Positions 16,945 through 24,541 of a DNA stretch of 39,999 bases are shown in pieces (position 1 is the first letter of the stretch; every line of letters starts with the position of its first letter). The notes beneath the pieces were generated by a model, which searched no databases, was not told where the DNA came from, and saw nothing but the letters and a program-made list of their open reading frames with translations. The translations under genes were made by a program, and so were the position numbers. Source of the stretch: Planctomycetota bacterium (GTDB lineage: Bacteria > Planctomycetota > Phycisphaerae > Phycisphaerales > SM1A02). The stretch is taken from assembly GCA_016872915.1 (NCBI GenBank), contig VGYQ01000016.1, positions 1 through 39,999 on the forward strand, written 5' to 3'.

Positions 16945-17866
16945 GGGTGATTACCTCGCATGTTCGATCGATACGCCGCATCAGCCCCTTCAGCACCGCG
17001 CCCGGGGCCAGTTCGTGCAAACTCGGCCGTGATTCACCCGAAGGGAGCCCAGCCGAGAGAGCAGCCATGCTCTGACTCCACTGTACAGGGCGGACAATCT
17101 GATCCACAAGCAGCTCGCGAAGAAGTGCAGCATTTGCAGGATCATGCGGACGCGCGGTGACATTGCTCCAAACGGGCAATTTCAGCGGTTGCAGCGCGAC
17201 GCGATCGAGTACGGCAGCCATCGCCTCGGCGGCGGGCGCCATGAGCGGCGAGTGGAATGCGCCGGCAACCTGCAACTTGGTGGCGCGGCAGCCGACTGTT
17301 GCAGCGGCTTCGAGCGCGCGGTCGCAGGCGGACGCGTGCCCGGAGAGCACGATCTGTCCCGGCGCGTTGAAGTTTGCACAAACGAGCACCTCGCCTTGGG
17401 CGGCGGCATCGCACACCGCCTGCGCTTGGGCTTCGTCCGCACCGATCAGTGCGACCATGCCGCCTTTGCTCGCCTGTGCCGCAGCCTGCATCTGCCGCCC
17501 GCGCTCGGCAACCAGTTGCAATCCATCTTCGAACGAGAATGCGCCTGCAATGTGCAAGGCGGTGTATTCGCCCAGCGAAAGCCCAGCCGCCGTGCAAATG
17601 TCCGCGCAGGCTCCTCGCTCCTGCAGCGCATGCAATGATGCGATGGCGCAGGTGTACAGCGCAGGCTGGCTGACATCGGTTCGGTGCACCGTTTCAGGCG
17701 TTCCCGCGAATGCAATCTTGGAGAGCGGTTCGCCATCGATGCGGACGATCGCATCGGCGCGGTGAAAGATCTTTGCAGCCGAGCTGCTGGACTCGAACCA
17801 AGCGCGGCCCATGCCGGGCGTTTGCGCGCCTTGACCGGGGCACAGAATGATTTGCGTGTGTGTCAT
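16907..17866 (-). CDS. fabD: Malonyl-CoA:ACP transacylase
   Basis: FabD loads malonate onto ACP. The 319-aa protein has the oxyanion motif CPGQGAQTPGMG (Gln12), the nucleophile Ser97 in GLSLGEYTAL (GLSLG in place of the common GHSLG) and the catalytic His205 in GAFHSPLM. The ATG at 17866 gives the normal FabD opening (MTHTQIILCPGQG); a frame reaching 17929 would add 21 residues of unlikely sequence. It follows fabH with an 85-base gap and has no evident Shine-Dalgarno site. Its 3' end overlaps the lipoprotein gene. Confidence 0.95.
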   Translation of the reverse strand: MTHTQIILCPGQGAQTPGMGRAWFESSSSAAKIFHRADAIVRIDGEPLSKIAFAGTPETVHRTDVSQPALYTCAIASLHALQERGACADICTAAGLSLGEYTALHIAGAFSFEDGLQLVAERGRQMQAAAQASKGGMVALIGADEAQAQAVCDAAAQGEVLVCANFNAPGQIVLSGHASACDRALEAAATVGCRATKLQVAGAFHSPLMAPAAEAMAAVLDRVALQPLKLPVWSNVTARPHDPANAALLRELLVDQIVRPVQWSQSMAALSAGLPSGESRPSLHELAPGAVLKGLMRRIDRTCEVITHDKPETADAAKV

Positions 17867-17951
17867 GGGAAGGTGGAGTGTCGCAGATGCAGGAACCGAT
17901 GGGTTGCCGCGGCACAAGTTGTACCGCACCGGTCGTTTTTCAGGGTGAATC

Positions 17952-18956
17952 TCAGACTCGCCAGACAGAACTTGCCCACGTCAGCCCGCCGCCAAACGCG
18001 ACCATCACGAATGGTCGCTCGCGTTCAATCTTTCCGGCTCTCCAGAGCTCATCGAGGCAGAGCCCAACACTTCCCGCGGACGTGTTGCCATACTTGTCGA
18101 TATTGATGAACACCTTCTCTCGGGGCAGGCCGAGGCGCTCGCGTGCGGCTTCAATGATCCGCAAGTTCGACTGATGGCAGATCACTTGTCCGACAGATTC
18201 TGCCGTCAAATTGGTGTGGTGCATCGCTTCTTCGAGCACTTCACGAAACTTGGTGACAGCAAAGCGAAAGACTTCCTTGCCATTCATGCGGATGTTGCCC
18301 AGGCGGATCGGATTGTCCACATCGCAGGCGGGGACATCGCGCTGTTTCCGCGGTAGATACAGCGAATGCCATCCCGTACCGTCTGCTCCCAAACGCTGAT
18401 AGAGGCATCCGATGCGAGGGTCGGGATCGCGCTTCAGGATGCAGGCTCCTGCTGCGTCGCCAAACAGGATCGACACGGAGCGGTCCGTGTAGTCCACGAT
18501 GCTGCTCATGTTTTCTGCGCCGATGACGCCGATCGTGCGGAACATGCCTGCGCGGATCAAGCCTTGTGCAATGTTGATCCCGTATACGAAGCCGCAACAT
18601 GCTGCAGAGACATCAAACGCTGCGGCCGGTACTGCGCCGACAGCGGCTCCCACGCGCGCAGCCACCGAGGGACATGTCATTTCAGGTGTGACGGTGCCGA
18701 CGATGATGAGATCGAGATCGGAGCCCTTCATCTCGGCGCACTCGAGCGCACGCTCGAGCGCGGTCCGAGCCATATCGAAAGTGCTTTCCCGCGCTGGATC
18801 GCAAATGCGCCGTTCGTGGATGCCTGTGCGCTGCACAATCCACTCGTCACTGGTGTCGAGGATCTTCGCGAAGTCCTCGTTGGTCATGCGGCGTTCAGGC
18901 ACGTACGACCCTGTCCCGCAGATACGGACTCCGCACGCGGGCAGGTCGCCATTCAT
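17952..18956 (-). CDS. fabH: 3-oxoacyl-[acyl-carrier-protein] synthase III
   Basis: FabH starts fatty-acid synthesis by condensing acetyl-CoA with malonyl-ACP. The 334-aa protein carries the Cys-His-Asn triad: Cys120 in SAACCGFVYG, His261 in CHQSNLRII and Asn291 in YGNTSAGS. The serine that usually follows the active cysteine is a second cysteine here (AACC), a minor variant. The ATG at 18956 overlaps the plsX stop by four bases (ATGA), and the N terminus (CGVRICGTGSYVPERRMTN) fits the family. Confidence 0.96.
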   Translation of the reverse strand: MNGDLPACGVRICGTGSYVPERRMTNEDFAKILDTSDEWIVQRTGIHERRICDPARESTFDMARTALERALECAEMKGSDLDLIIVGTVTPEMTCPSVAARVGAAVGAVPAAAFDVSAACCGFVYGINIAQGLIRAGMFRTIGVIGAENMSSIVDYTDRSVSILFGDAAGACILKRDPDPRIGCLYQRLGADGTGWHSLYLPRKQRDVPACDVDNPIRLGNIRMNGKEVFRFAVTKFREVLEEAMHHTNLTAESVGQVICHQSNLRIIEAARERLGLPREKVFINIDKYGNTSAGSVGLCLDELWRAGKIERERPFVMVAFGGGLTWASSVWRV

Positions 18957-19969
18957 GCGATGAGGTGCTGCGCCGCTGCGAGCCGCTCGACGATCTCGTT
19001 GTTGACTCCAAGATCGACGAAACTCCGTGCTCGGCGGACCGCGCTCGTGATGGTGCGTGCCACACTTGAGCCGTGGGAGATCAGACACACGCCGTTGACG
19101 CCCATCAGCGGCGCGCCGCCGTGCTCGTGGTAGTCGTACTTTGCATAGAGGCTCTTGACGACAGGTTCGAGCCGTGAGGCCAGCGTCGGGTCGATCGCAA
19201 AGACCTCCTTGGCCAGCGCCTTAAAGATGCCTGACGAGAGGCCCTCTGCCATTTTCAGCATGACGTTGCCGACAATGCCGTCCGTGATCACCACATCCGC
19301 CTCGCCGTCGAAGACGCCGCGCCCCTCGACGAAACCGCTGAACTGCAGCCCATCCGTCATACGCAGCAGGTCACGCGCATCGCGCATTTCCTGTGTTCCC
19401 TTCTGCTCCTCGCCACCCACGTTCATCAGTGCAACACGAGGATTGGCGATGCCAAGGACCCGACGCGCGTAGATATCGCCCATCACGCCGTACTGCGCGA
19501 GATGATGCGCCTTGGGTTCGATGTTTGCCCCAACATCAATCAGCACGATTGGACCCGCAAAGGTCGGCACGGTGACGGCGATGCCAGGGCGGATCACGCC
19601 TTCCAAGCGACGCATGTGGAGCTGCGCCGCAGCCACACAAGCACCTGTATTGCCTGCAGAAATCACCGCATCGAGACGGTTGGGTTGCTTCGGTGATGCC
19701 ATTCGACCCATCACCACGATCGAGGAGTCCTTCTTCGTCCGAACCGCGTCCACGGGTGACTCATCCATTCCGATGACTTCAGTGGTTGGAACCACTTCGA
19801 TCATCGAGCGTTCGACGCCGCGTTCGCTGATCGCCTCTTCGATCAGCGGGCCATCTCCGATGAGAACGAGTTGATCTCCGGCTGCCATCTTGGGAATGGC
19901 AGCGAAGCACCCTTTCAGGATTTCATCGGGGGCGTTGTCGCCACCCATCACATCGACGCCGATGCGCAT
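18953..19969 (-). CDS. plsX: Phosphate acyltransferase
   Basis: PlsX converts acyl-ACP to acyl-phosphate for phospholipid synthesis and works on the inner face of the membrane. The 338-aa protein opens with the family signature RIGVDVMGGDNAP and contains ITDGIVGNVMLKMAEG and the late HGGAPLMGVNGVCLISHG motif. Length is normal. It begins ten bases after the rpmF stop and overlaps fabH by four bases, the classic rpmF-plsX-fabH order. Confidence 0.96.
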   Translation of the reverse strand: MRIGVDVMGGDNAPDEILKGCFAAIPKMAAGDQLVLIGDGPLIEEAISERGVERSMIEVVPTTEVIGMDESPVDAVRTKKDSSIVVMGRMASPKQPNRLDAVISAGNTGACVAAAQLHMRRLEGVIRPGIAVTVPTFAGPIVLIDVGANIEPKAHHLAQYGVMGDIYARRVLGIANPRVALMNVGGEEQKGTQEMRDARDLLRMTDGLQFSGFVEGRGVFDGEADVVITDGIVGNVMLKMAEGLSSGIFKALAKEVFAIDPTLASRLEPVVKSLYAKYDYHEHGGAPLMGVNGVCLISHGSSVARTITSAVRRARSFVDLGVNNEIVERLAAAQHLIA

Positions 19970-19979
19970 CAGAGGGTCG

Positions 19980-20165
19980 TCAGGCGCTCGCCTGGAAGCC
20001 CTTCAGCTGCAGCCCTGGGCGGACGTAGCCGCAAGAGTTGCACGCGTGATGGGGGCGCTTCGCTGCACCGCAGTTCGGGCAAGTGACCGCATGGGCCGCG
20101 CGAAGCGCCTGATGGTTTCGGCGTCGGCGGGTTCGTCCTGGGCTGGTTCGAAAGACGGGATTCAT
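19980..20165 (-). CDS. rpmF: 50S ribosomal protein bL32
   Basis: This 61-aa basic protein has the L32 layout: an Arg-rich N terminus ([11 protein letters not shown]) followed by a zinc ribbon with Cys29, Cys32, Cys42 and Cys45 (CPNC and CNSC) and a GYVRPG end. The N terminus ([10 protein letters not shown]) differs from the common MAVPKRKTS but still fits. It is the first gene of the rpmF-plsX-fabH-fabD run and lies downstream of a good promoter (20208-20244). It is divergent from rpsL. Confidence 0.92.
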   Translation of the reverse strand: MNPVFRTSPGRTRRRRNHQALRAAHAVTCPNCGAAKRPHHACNSCGYVRPGLQLKGFQASA

Positions 20166-20207
20166 GGGGATTGTGCCTCACGGGCCCCGAAGCGGGGCGG
20201 ACGGGAG

Positions 20208-20244
20208 AGTCTATCGGAATGGCCGGCTCTGTCAAGATTGTCAA
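20208..20244 (-). promoter_or_regulatory. Sigma-70-type promoter of the rpmF-plsX-fab operon
   Basis: On the minus strand a perfect -35 TTGACA (complement of 20230-20235) is followed after 16 bases by TAGACT (complement of 20208-20213; four of six matches). A second TTGACA lies nine bases further upstream (complement of 20239-20244). A GC-rich hairpin (GCCCC/GGGGC, about 20184-20198) sits in the leader before the rpmF start at 20165. Confidence 0.6.
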
Positions 20245-20310
20245 GGGCAGTGGGTTGCCGCCGCGGGCGTATTCCTGTACCTTGTGTGGCTCCCCACTTG
20301 GGAAGTCCTT

Positions 20311-20703
20311 ATGCCGACCATTAATCAGCTTGTTCGTAAGCCACGCCGCGACCCTGCCACGAAGAGCAAGGTCACGGATCTGGCAGCTTGCCCGCAGCGC
20401 CGCGGGGTGTGCCTTCAGGTGAAGACGGTCACACCGAAGAAGCCGAACTCTGCGCTTCGCAAGGTGGCCCGTGTGCGTCTTTCGAACGGGCGTGAGGTGA
20501 CGGCCTATATCGGTGGCGAGGGGCACAATCTCCAGGAGCACTCGATCGTGCTCGTGCGCGGAGGTCGTGTGCGCGATCTTCCTGGTGTGCGTTACCACGT
20601 CGTGCGTGGCACGCTGGATTGCCTCGGTGTAGACGGCCGCAAGAAGGGCCGCTCGCTGTACGGCGTCAAGCGCAAGGCTGCCGCAGCGGCGAAGAAGAAA
20701 TGA
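20311..20703 (+). CDS. rpsL: 30S ribosomal protein uS12
   Basis: This 130-aa protein is an unmistakable S12: [12 protein letters not shown] at the start, CPQRRGVC, then [11 protein letters not shown] with the lysine pair that streptomycin-resistance mutations change, and [15 protein letters not shown] with the Asp that is methylthiolated in many bacteria. The lysine at the usual resistance site is present, so no classical rpsL resistance is seen. The ATG at 20311 has GGGAAG upstream. A possible promoter (TTGCCG, 17 bases, TACCTT) lies before it. The tail is Ala/Lys-rich. Confidence 0.97.
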   Translation: MPTINQLVRKPRRDPATKSKVTDLAACPQRRGVCLQVKTVTPKKPNSALRKVARVRLSNGREVTAYIGGEGHNLQEHSIVLVRGGRVRDLPGVRYHVVRGTLDCLGVDGRKKGRSLYGVKRKAAAAAKKK

Positions 20704-20898
20704 ACGCGTCTCGCCGCGCAGCCGCTTGACGGCAGCCGGCGGTCCGCATCAGGTGCGCCGATCACCTTCCTCGGCTGCGGGACGGACGGTCCGCCCGCAA
20801 GGCAGTAATCGGGTCGCCTCGCTCCGGAGATGCCCAACCTCCAGCGGCCCGGTGAACACCGCGTGCCTTTCGGCACGCAAGCCCCGAAGGAGAGTGTC
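20704..20898 (+). promoter_or_regulatory. Structured spacer between rpsL and rpsG
   Basis: No gene is supported in these 195 bases. They hold several possible hairpins, the clearest being GCGTGCC/GGCACGC with a TTTC loop just before rpsG, and a repeated CGGTCCGC. The rpsG Shine-Dalgarno site AAGGAG (20887-20892) follows. In Escherichia coli S7 represses the str operon by binding the rpsL-rpsG spacer; a similar role here is only inference. Confidence 0.4.
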
Positions 20899-21393
20899 AT
20901 GCCCAAGCAGTTCACAGCCAGCGAATCTCAACTCAAGCCTGACCCGCGTTACCAGGATCTGACGGTTGCCAAGTTCATCAATTGCATGATGCGTGGCGGC
21001 AAGAAGGCGACTGCGCAGCGCGTGGTGTACGACGCTTTTGACGCCCTGCAGTCGCGCCTCGACAAGGAAAAGAGTGATGCGCTGCCCAAGACCTCGATTG
21101 AGCTGTTCCACAAGGCGATCGAGAATGTTCGCCCCAGCGTGGAAGTTCGCTCCAAGCGAGTGGGCGGTGCCAACTATCAGGTTCCGATGCAGTTGAATCG
21201 TCGCCGCGCACAGAGCCTGACCTTCCGCTGGATCATCGAAGCGGTCCGTGAAGAGAAGGGGAAGCCAGTGGCGATCCGTCTTGCCAAGGAACTCTTTGAT
21301 GCCGCGAAGAATGAAGGCAAGGCTGTGACCACGCGCGAGAACACGCATCGAATGGCGGATGCCAACAAGGCGTTCGCGCACTTCGCCTGGTGA
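20899..21393 (+). CDS. rpsG: 30S ribosomal protein uS7
   Basis: This 164-aa protein nucleates assembly of the 30S head. Conserved features include FINCMMRGGKKATAQRVVYDA, ENVRPSVEVRSKRVGGANYQVP in outline, and the C-terminal RENTHRMADANKAFAHFAW. The ATG at 20899 has AAGGAG six bases upstream; the frame extends back to 20830 without support. It follows rpsL, but fusA and tuf, the usual next genes of the str operon, are absent. Confidence 0.97.
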   Translation: MPKQFTASESQLKPDPRYQDLTVAKFINCMMRGGKKATAQRVVYDAFDALQSRLDKEKSDALPKTSIELFHKAIENVRPSVEVRSKRVGGANYQVPMQLNRRRAQSLTFRWIIEAVREEKGKPVAIRLAKELFDAAKNEGKAVTTRENTHRMADANKAFAHFAW

Positions 21394-21500
21394 CGTTCGT
21401 CTGGTGACCGTCCGAGTCGCGTCGGCACACCTTGCGGGTGTGGCGGCCGTGGCGGTGGTTTACCGTTCGATCCATGCAGTCGTCGATGTAGCCTTTGGGC

Positions 21501-21995
21501 ATGAACCTCGGTCCTGCCATCGCTCCTTCGCTTCGTATGACGCTTGGGTACGCCGAGAGCATCGTTCGCACCATCCCGGCAGATCGCTTTTCGCACATGC
21601 CGTGTGCGGACATGAACAGCCCCGCGTTCTGCATCGGGCATCTGGCGATTTACGCGTCGCGCGCGGGTGAGGCGATGGGCGTGAAGATCGCCCCCGCGCC
21701 GAGCGTCTGGATGGACCTGTTCAAGAATGGGGCGCCGTGTGTGGACAAGGCGGGGCACTATCCGGCAAAGGACGTGCTGGTGACGGAATTTCTGCGTGGT
21801 TGGAATGAAGTGGCGGAAGCACTGCCATCGGTTTCCGATGCGACCTTCGCCGCTCCGAACCCCGTTGCATCGCTGGCACAGCGATTGCCAACGACAGGTG
21901 CGCTGCTCACGTTCTTGTGTCTTGCGCACAACATGGTTCACTTGGGACAGATCAGTGCATGGCGCCGTGTTGTGGGGCTCGGGTCCGCGATGTGA
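21501..21995 (+). CDS. DinB-family protein
   Basis: This 164-aa protein looks like a four-helix DinB/YfiT-type metal-binding protein. The metal-ligand histidines are in GHLAIYASR (about residue 48) and AHNMVHLGQISAWRR (about 143-157), the usual DinB spacing and C-terminal HxGQ motif. The ATG at 21501 is preferred to a TTG at 21495. DinB-family members often act as thiol-dependent transferases or hydrolases; no specific substrate can be given. Its stop codon overlaps the start of the next gene (GTGA), so it is the first gene of a coupled five-gene run. Confidence 0.82.
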   Translation: MNLGPAIAPSLRMTLGYAESIVRTIPADRFSHMPCADMNSPAFCIGHLAIYASRAGEAMGVKIAPAPSVWMDLFKNGAPCVDKAGHYPAKDVLVTEFLRGWNEVAEALPSVSDATFAAPNPVASLAQRLPTTGALLTFLCLAHNMVHLGQISAWRRVVGLGSAM

Positions 21996-24532
21996 GTGTG
22001 CGTTCGGCCGAGCGTTGTCACTTGTGGCGCGCATGGTCGCGCGTATCGCTTGGTCTTTGGTGCGTGTTTCTCGGTGCTGCGCTTGGATGGCAGTCTGTGC
22101 CGGCACGGTGGTTCGCCGAACCGATCTCGCAGCGCGACCTCGTCATCCTTTTGGAGCGTTCAGGTGCCGGCGAGGTCGCGCGTTCCGCGGCTGTCGATAC
22201 GGCCTACGCGCAGTATGAGCAGGCGTCGAGGACGCTGCAGAATGGCATCGTCAGCCGATTCGAGTTGTCGAATGCGGATGTGCCCCGCAGCATGGTTGGC
22301 GTGGATGCGGAGCGACTTCGTTCCGTCGTACCTCAGTGGCAGGCGATCTGTGCGAGTCGTGACCGCATCGAAGCAGCACTCTTTGACGCTGTGCAGCGGG
22401 CGGCCGATGCGACCGAGCGCAGTGCCGTCGAGGCGGCGCGCGCCTCACGGCGTCGATCTTTGCTGCGTGCAGATGTGCAAAATGATCCGCCGACACTCAC
22501 GCGACTGGTGGACTTCCATGAGCTTCTCTGGGCGCTTCCATCGCTGAACTGGGCCGCGCAAGAACCAACTGTCCGGCAGGCCTGCACGGCGGAGATTCGA
22601 AAGAATGACAGGAATCTTTCGCATTTTGAGAGGCGGTCGAGGGCGTTTGGCGAGGGTGTGATCCAGTACGCGGGTGATCCAAGGAACAAGCCGCTGCCTG
22701 AGGATGCCAAGGACGATGAGGCACGTGTCCGTGAATGGATGAACGGTCGACGCGCTGCCTTCGAGGAAGCGTTGGATGGAGTCAGTCGACAGGAAGCCAG
22801 CATTCTGGGAGACAACAGCAAGCTGCTCGCGGCGGTGGAGGTCGCCACTGCCTCGCTGCCGATCTCGCTCCGAGGCGGTGTACGAGATGGCTACCTGCAG
22901 GTCGCACATCCCGCGATACGAACTCCATTTGCCCTTGGTGTGCAGGCCTGCGCTGAACGGGCGATCCGCGCGAAGTCCCTCACGGATGTGGAAGCCTCGC
23001 GCGCGACCATTCGCCAGTTGTTTCTGGATTGGTCGGTGCAAGATCGTCGCCTGACAGATGCGCTCATGAAGTTGGACATTTCGCTTCACACACCTGCGCG
23101 GTATGCGCTGATTCCTGACGGCGCTCGCCTGCAGCCTGAAATGGAGCCGCAGTGGCGGGCGCTTGAGGATCAGCGCACCGCAGCGGCACAGATCGTCATG
23201 AACCAGATGAAGGGCATGCTGAGTGCTGCGGAGCGCGGAGCATTTGAAAGCGCCTTGCCCCCTGAGCAGGATGTGCATTTCCTCTCCGCCGATGTTCTTT
23301 CTCTCGATGCAGCTGCGGTGGAGGCTCCCAAGGCTGTCGCCCAAGTGCCGGTGCGTCCCACCATGCCGGAACCTGAGGGTCGAGATGTGGCGCGAGTGCC
23401 GATCACTCGTCCGATGGGATCCGAATGGGTTTCTTGCATTGCGGCGGCGCTGCAAGCGGATGCTGCATCTGTCGAGGTGCTTGAGACACTCCATCTCGAC
23501 TACATCGGGGAGTGGGAACAGCGTCTGAAGGAGCGAGTGAAGATGTTGGAGGACGCCACACGAGATGAGGTGATGCGATCGGAGGAAGAGGTGGAGCAGC
23601 GTATGGAAGAGGCGCGACTGCTTGCACTCGAGCAGCGTGCACTCGATGAGGGACTGCTCACAGACGCATCTGTGGCGCTGCTGCGGCGCGGCGATGAGTC
23701 GATCGTGGAACTGCTGCGCATCGCACGACTTTGTGGAGTACCGCAGTGGGGACTGGACACCGTGTTTGATCGCCAATCGGGTGGCGAAGAGAACTGCAAT
23801 GTTCCACTGATCGTGCTGTCTGTCGGGCTCGACCATGATGCTCTACTCCGTGCAGCTCATGTGATCGAGTCGGAGCGTGTCGCGCTGGAGACCTCTGCTG
23901 CGAAGTTGTCTGCACTGCAGGAGCGATACTGGATCTGGAAGATGCAGGGTCCGATCCTCTGGCAGCGGGGATCGCAACTGACGGATCCCGGTCGTTGGGG
24001 TGCGATGGAGCGGCAGTTGAAAGTGCGTGAGGAGCAGCTGATGACAGAAGGCAGGGCAGCGGCGAGGGCGAAGGCGAAGGCGCAGCGTCACGCCCTCGAG
24101 TCCGTGCTGTTGGTGATTCCCGCAGCTGCGCGCCCGGTCGTCGAGGCGAGATTCCTGAGATCGGCGTATCCCAGCGCATTTTCCACGACCGAAGCAGCGG
24201 CGGTCGCAATCCGGAAGGCCCTGCAGATCGAGGGTTTGACGGAGGGGCAGCGCGTGGCGCTCGCAGTGGCGCGAGACACCTTCGAGGAACAGCGCGCGAC
24301 ATTGACTGCACGATTATTGGCGCTGGTGAGTGAGGAGAGTGTGGTCGGGATGGATGGGACGGACACGGCATCGGTGACTGCTGCGCTTCAAATGCGCGTG
24401 TTGGCGATCGAACAAGTCACTATCAAGCGTGATCAAGCATGTCTGCAAGCTTTGGACGCCGTCTGCAAGGCATTGACCGCTGAACAATTGCGGCAGATCG
24501 ACGTGAAGTGTGCAGCGCGACCACAGGAGTGA
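21992..24532 (+). CDS. Large exported protein of unknown function (846 aa)
   Basis: I do not recognise this protein. I chose GTG at 21992, which overlaps the DinB stop by four bases; GTG at 21998 and ATGs further upstream are alternatives. A hydrophobic segment (VSLGLWCVFLGAALGW) near the N terminus acts as signal or anchor. The remainder is mainly helical, rich in Glu, Arg and Ala, with a coiled-coil stretch around 23510-23650 (EWEQRLKERVKMLEDATRDE and following). A Pro/Val-rich linker (about residues 450-475) divides it into two halves that have similar elements, for example AERGAFESALPPEQD and AARPVVEARFLRSAYPSAF. A segment LTAEQLRQID near the end recalls the LTxxQ motif of periplasmic Spy/CpxP proteins, which is only a hint. 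glpK follows nine bases later. Confidence 0.75.
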   Translation: MSVRSAERCHLWRAWSRVSLGLWCVFLGAALGWQSVPARWFAEPISQRDLVILLERSGAGEVARSAAVDTAYAQYEQASRTLQNGIVSRFELSNADVPRSMVGVDAERLRSVVPQWQAICASRDRIEAALFDAVQRAADATERSAVEAARASRRRSLLRADVQNDPPTLTRLVDFHELLWALPSLNWAAQEPTVRQACTAEIRKNDRNLSHFERRSRAFGEGVIQYAGDPRNKPLPEDAKDDEARVREWMNGRRAAFEEALDGVSRQEASILGDNSKLLAAVEVATASLPISLRGGVRDGYLQVAHPAIRTPFALGVQACAERAIRAKSLTDVEASRATIRQLFLDWSVQDRRLTDALMKLDISLHTPARYALIPDGARLQPEMEPQWRALEDQRTAAAQIVMNQMKGMLSAAERGAFESALPPEQDVHFLSADVLSLDAAAVEAPKAVAQVPVRPTMPEPEGRDVARVPITRPMGSEWVSCIAAALQADAASVEVLETLHLDYIGEWEQRLKERVKMLEDATRDEVMRSEEEVEQRMEEARLLALEQRALDEGLLTDASVALLRRGDESIVELLRIARLCGVPQWGLDTVFDRQSGGEENCNVPLIVLSVGLDHDALLRAAHVIESERVALETSAAKLSALQERYWIWKMQGPILWQRGSQLTDPGRWGAMERQLKVREEQLMTEGRAAARAKAKAQRHALESVLLVIPAAARPVVEARFLRSAYPSAFSTTEAAAVAIRKALQIEGLTEGQRVALAVARDTFEEQRATLTARLLALVSEESVVGMDGTDTASVTAALQMRVLAIEQVTIKRDQACLQALDAVCKALTAEQLRQIDVKCAARPQE

Positions 24533-24541
24533 TCCGACGCC

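Noticed and set aside
22445-23836. Minus-strand open frame of 463 codons
   Set aside because: Antisense of the 846-aa exported protein. The plus frame is coupled to both neighbours; the minus frame is His/Arg-rich and featureless.
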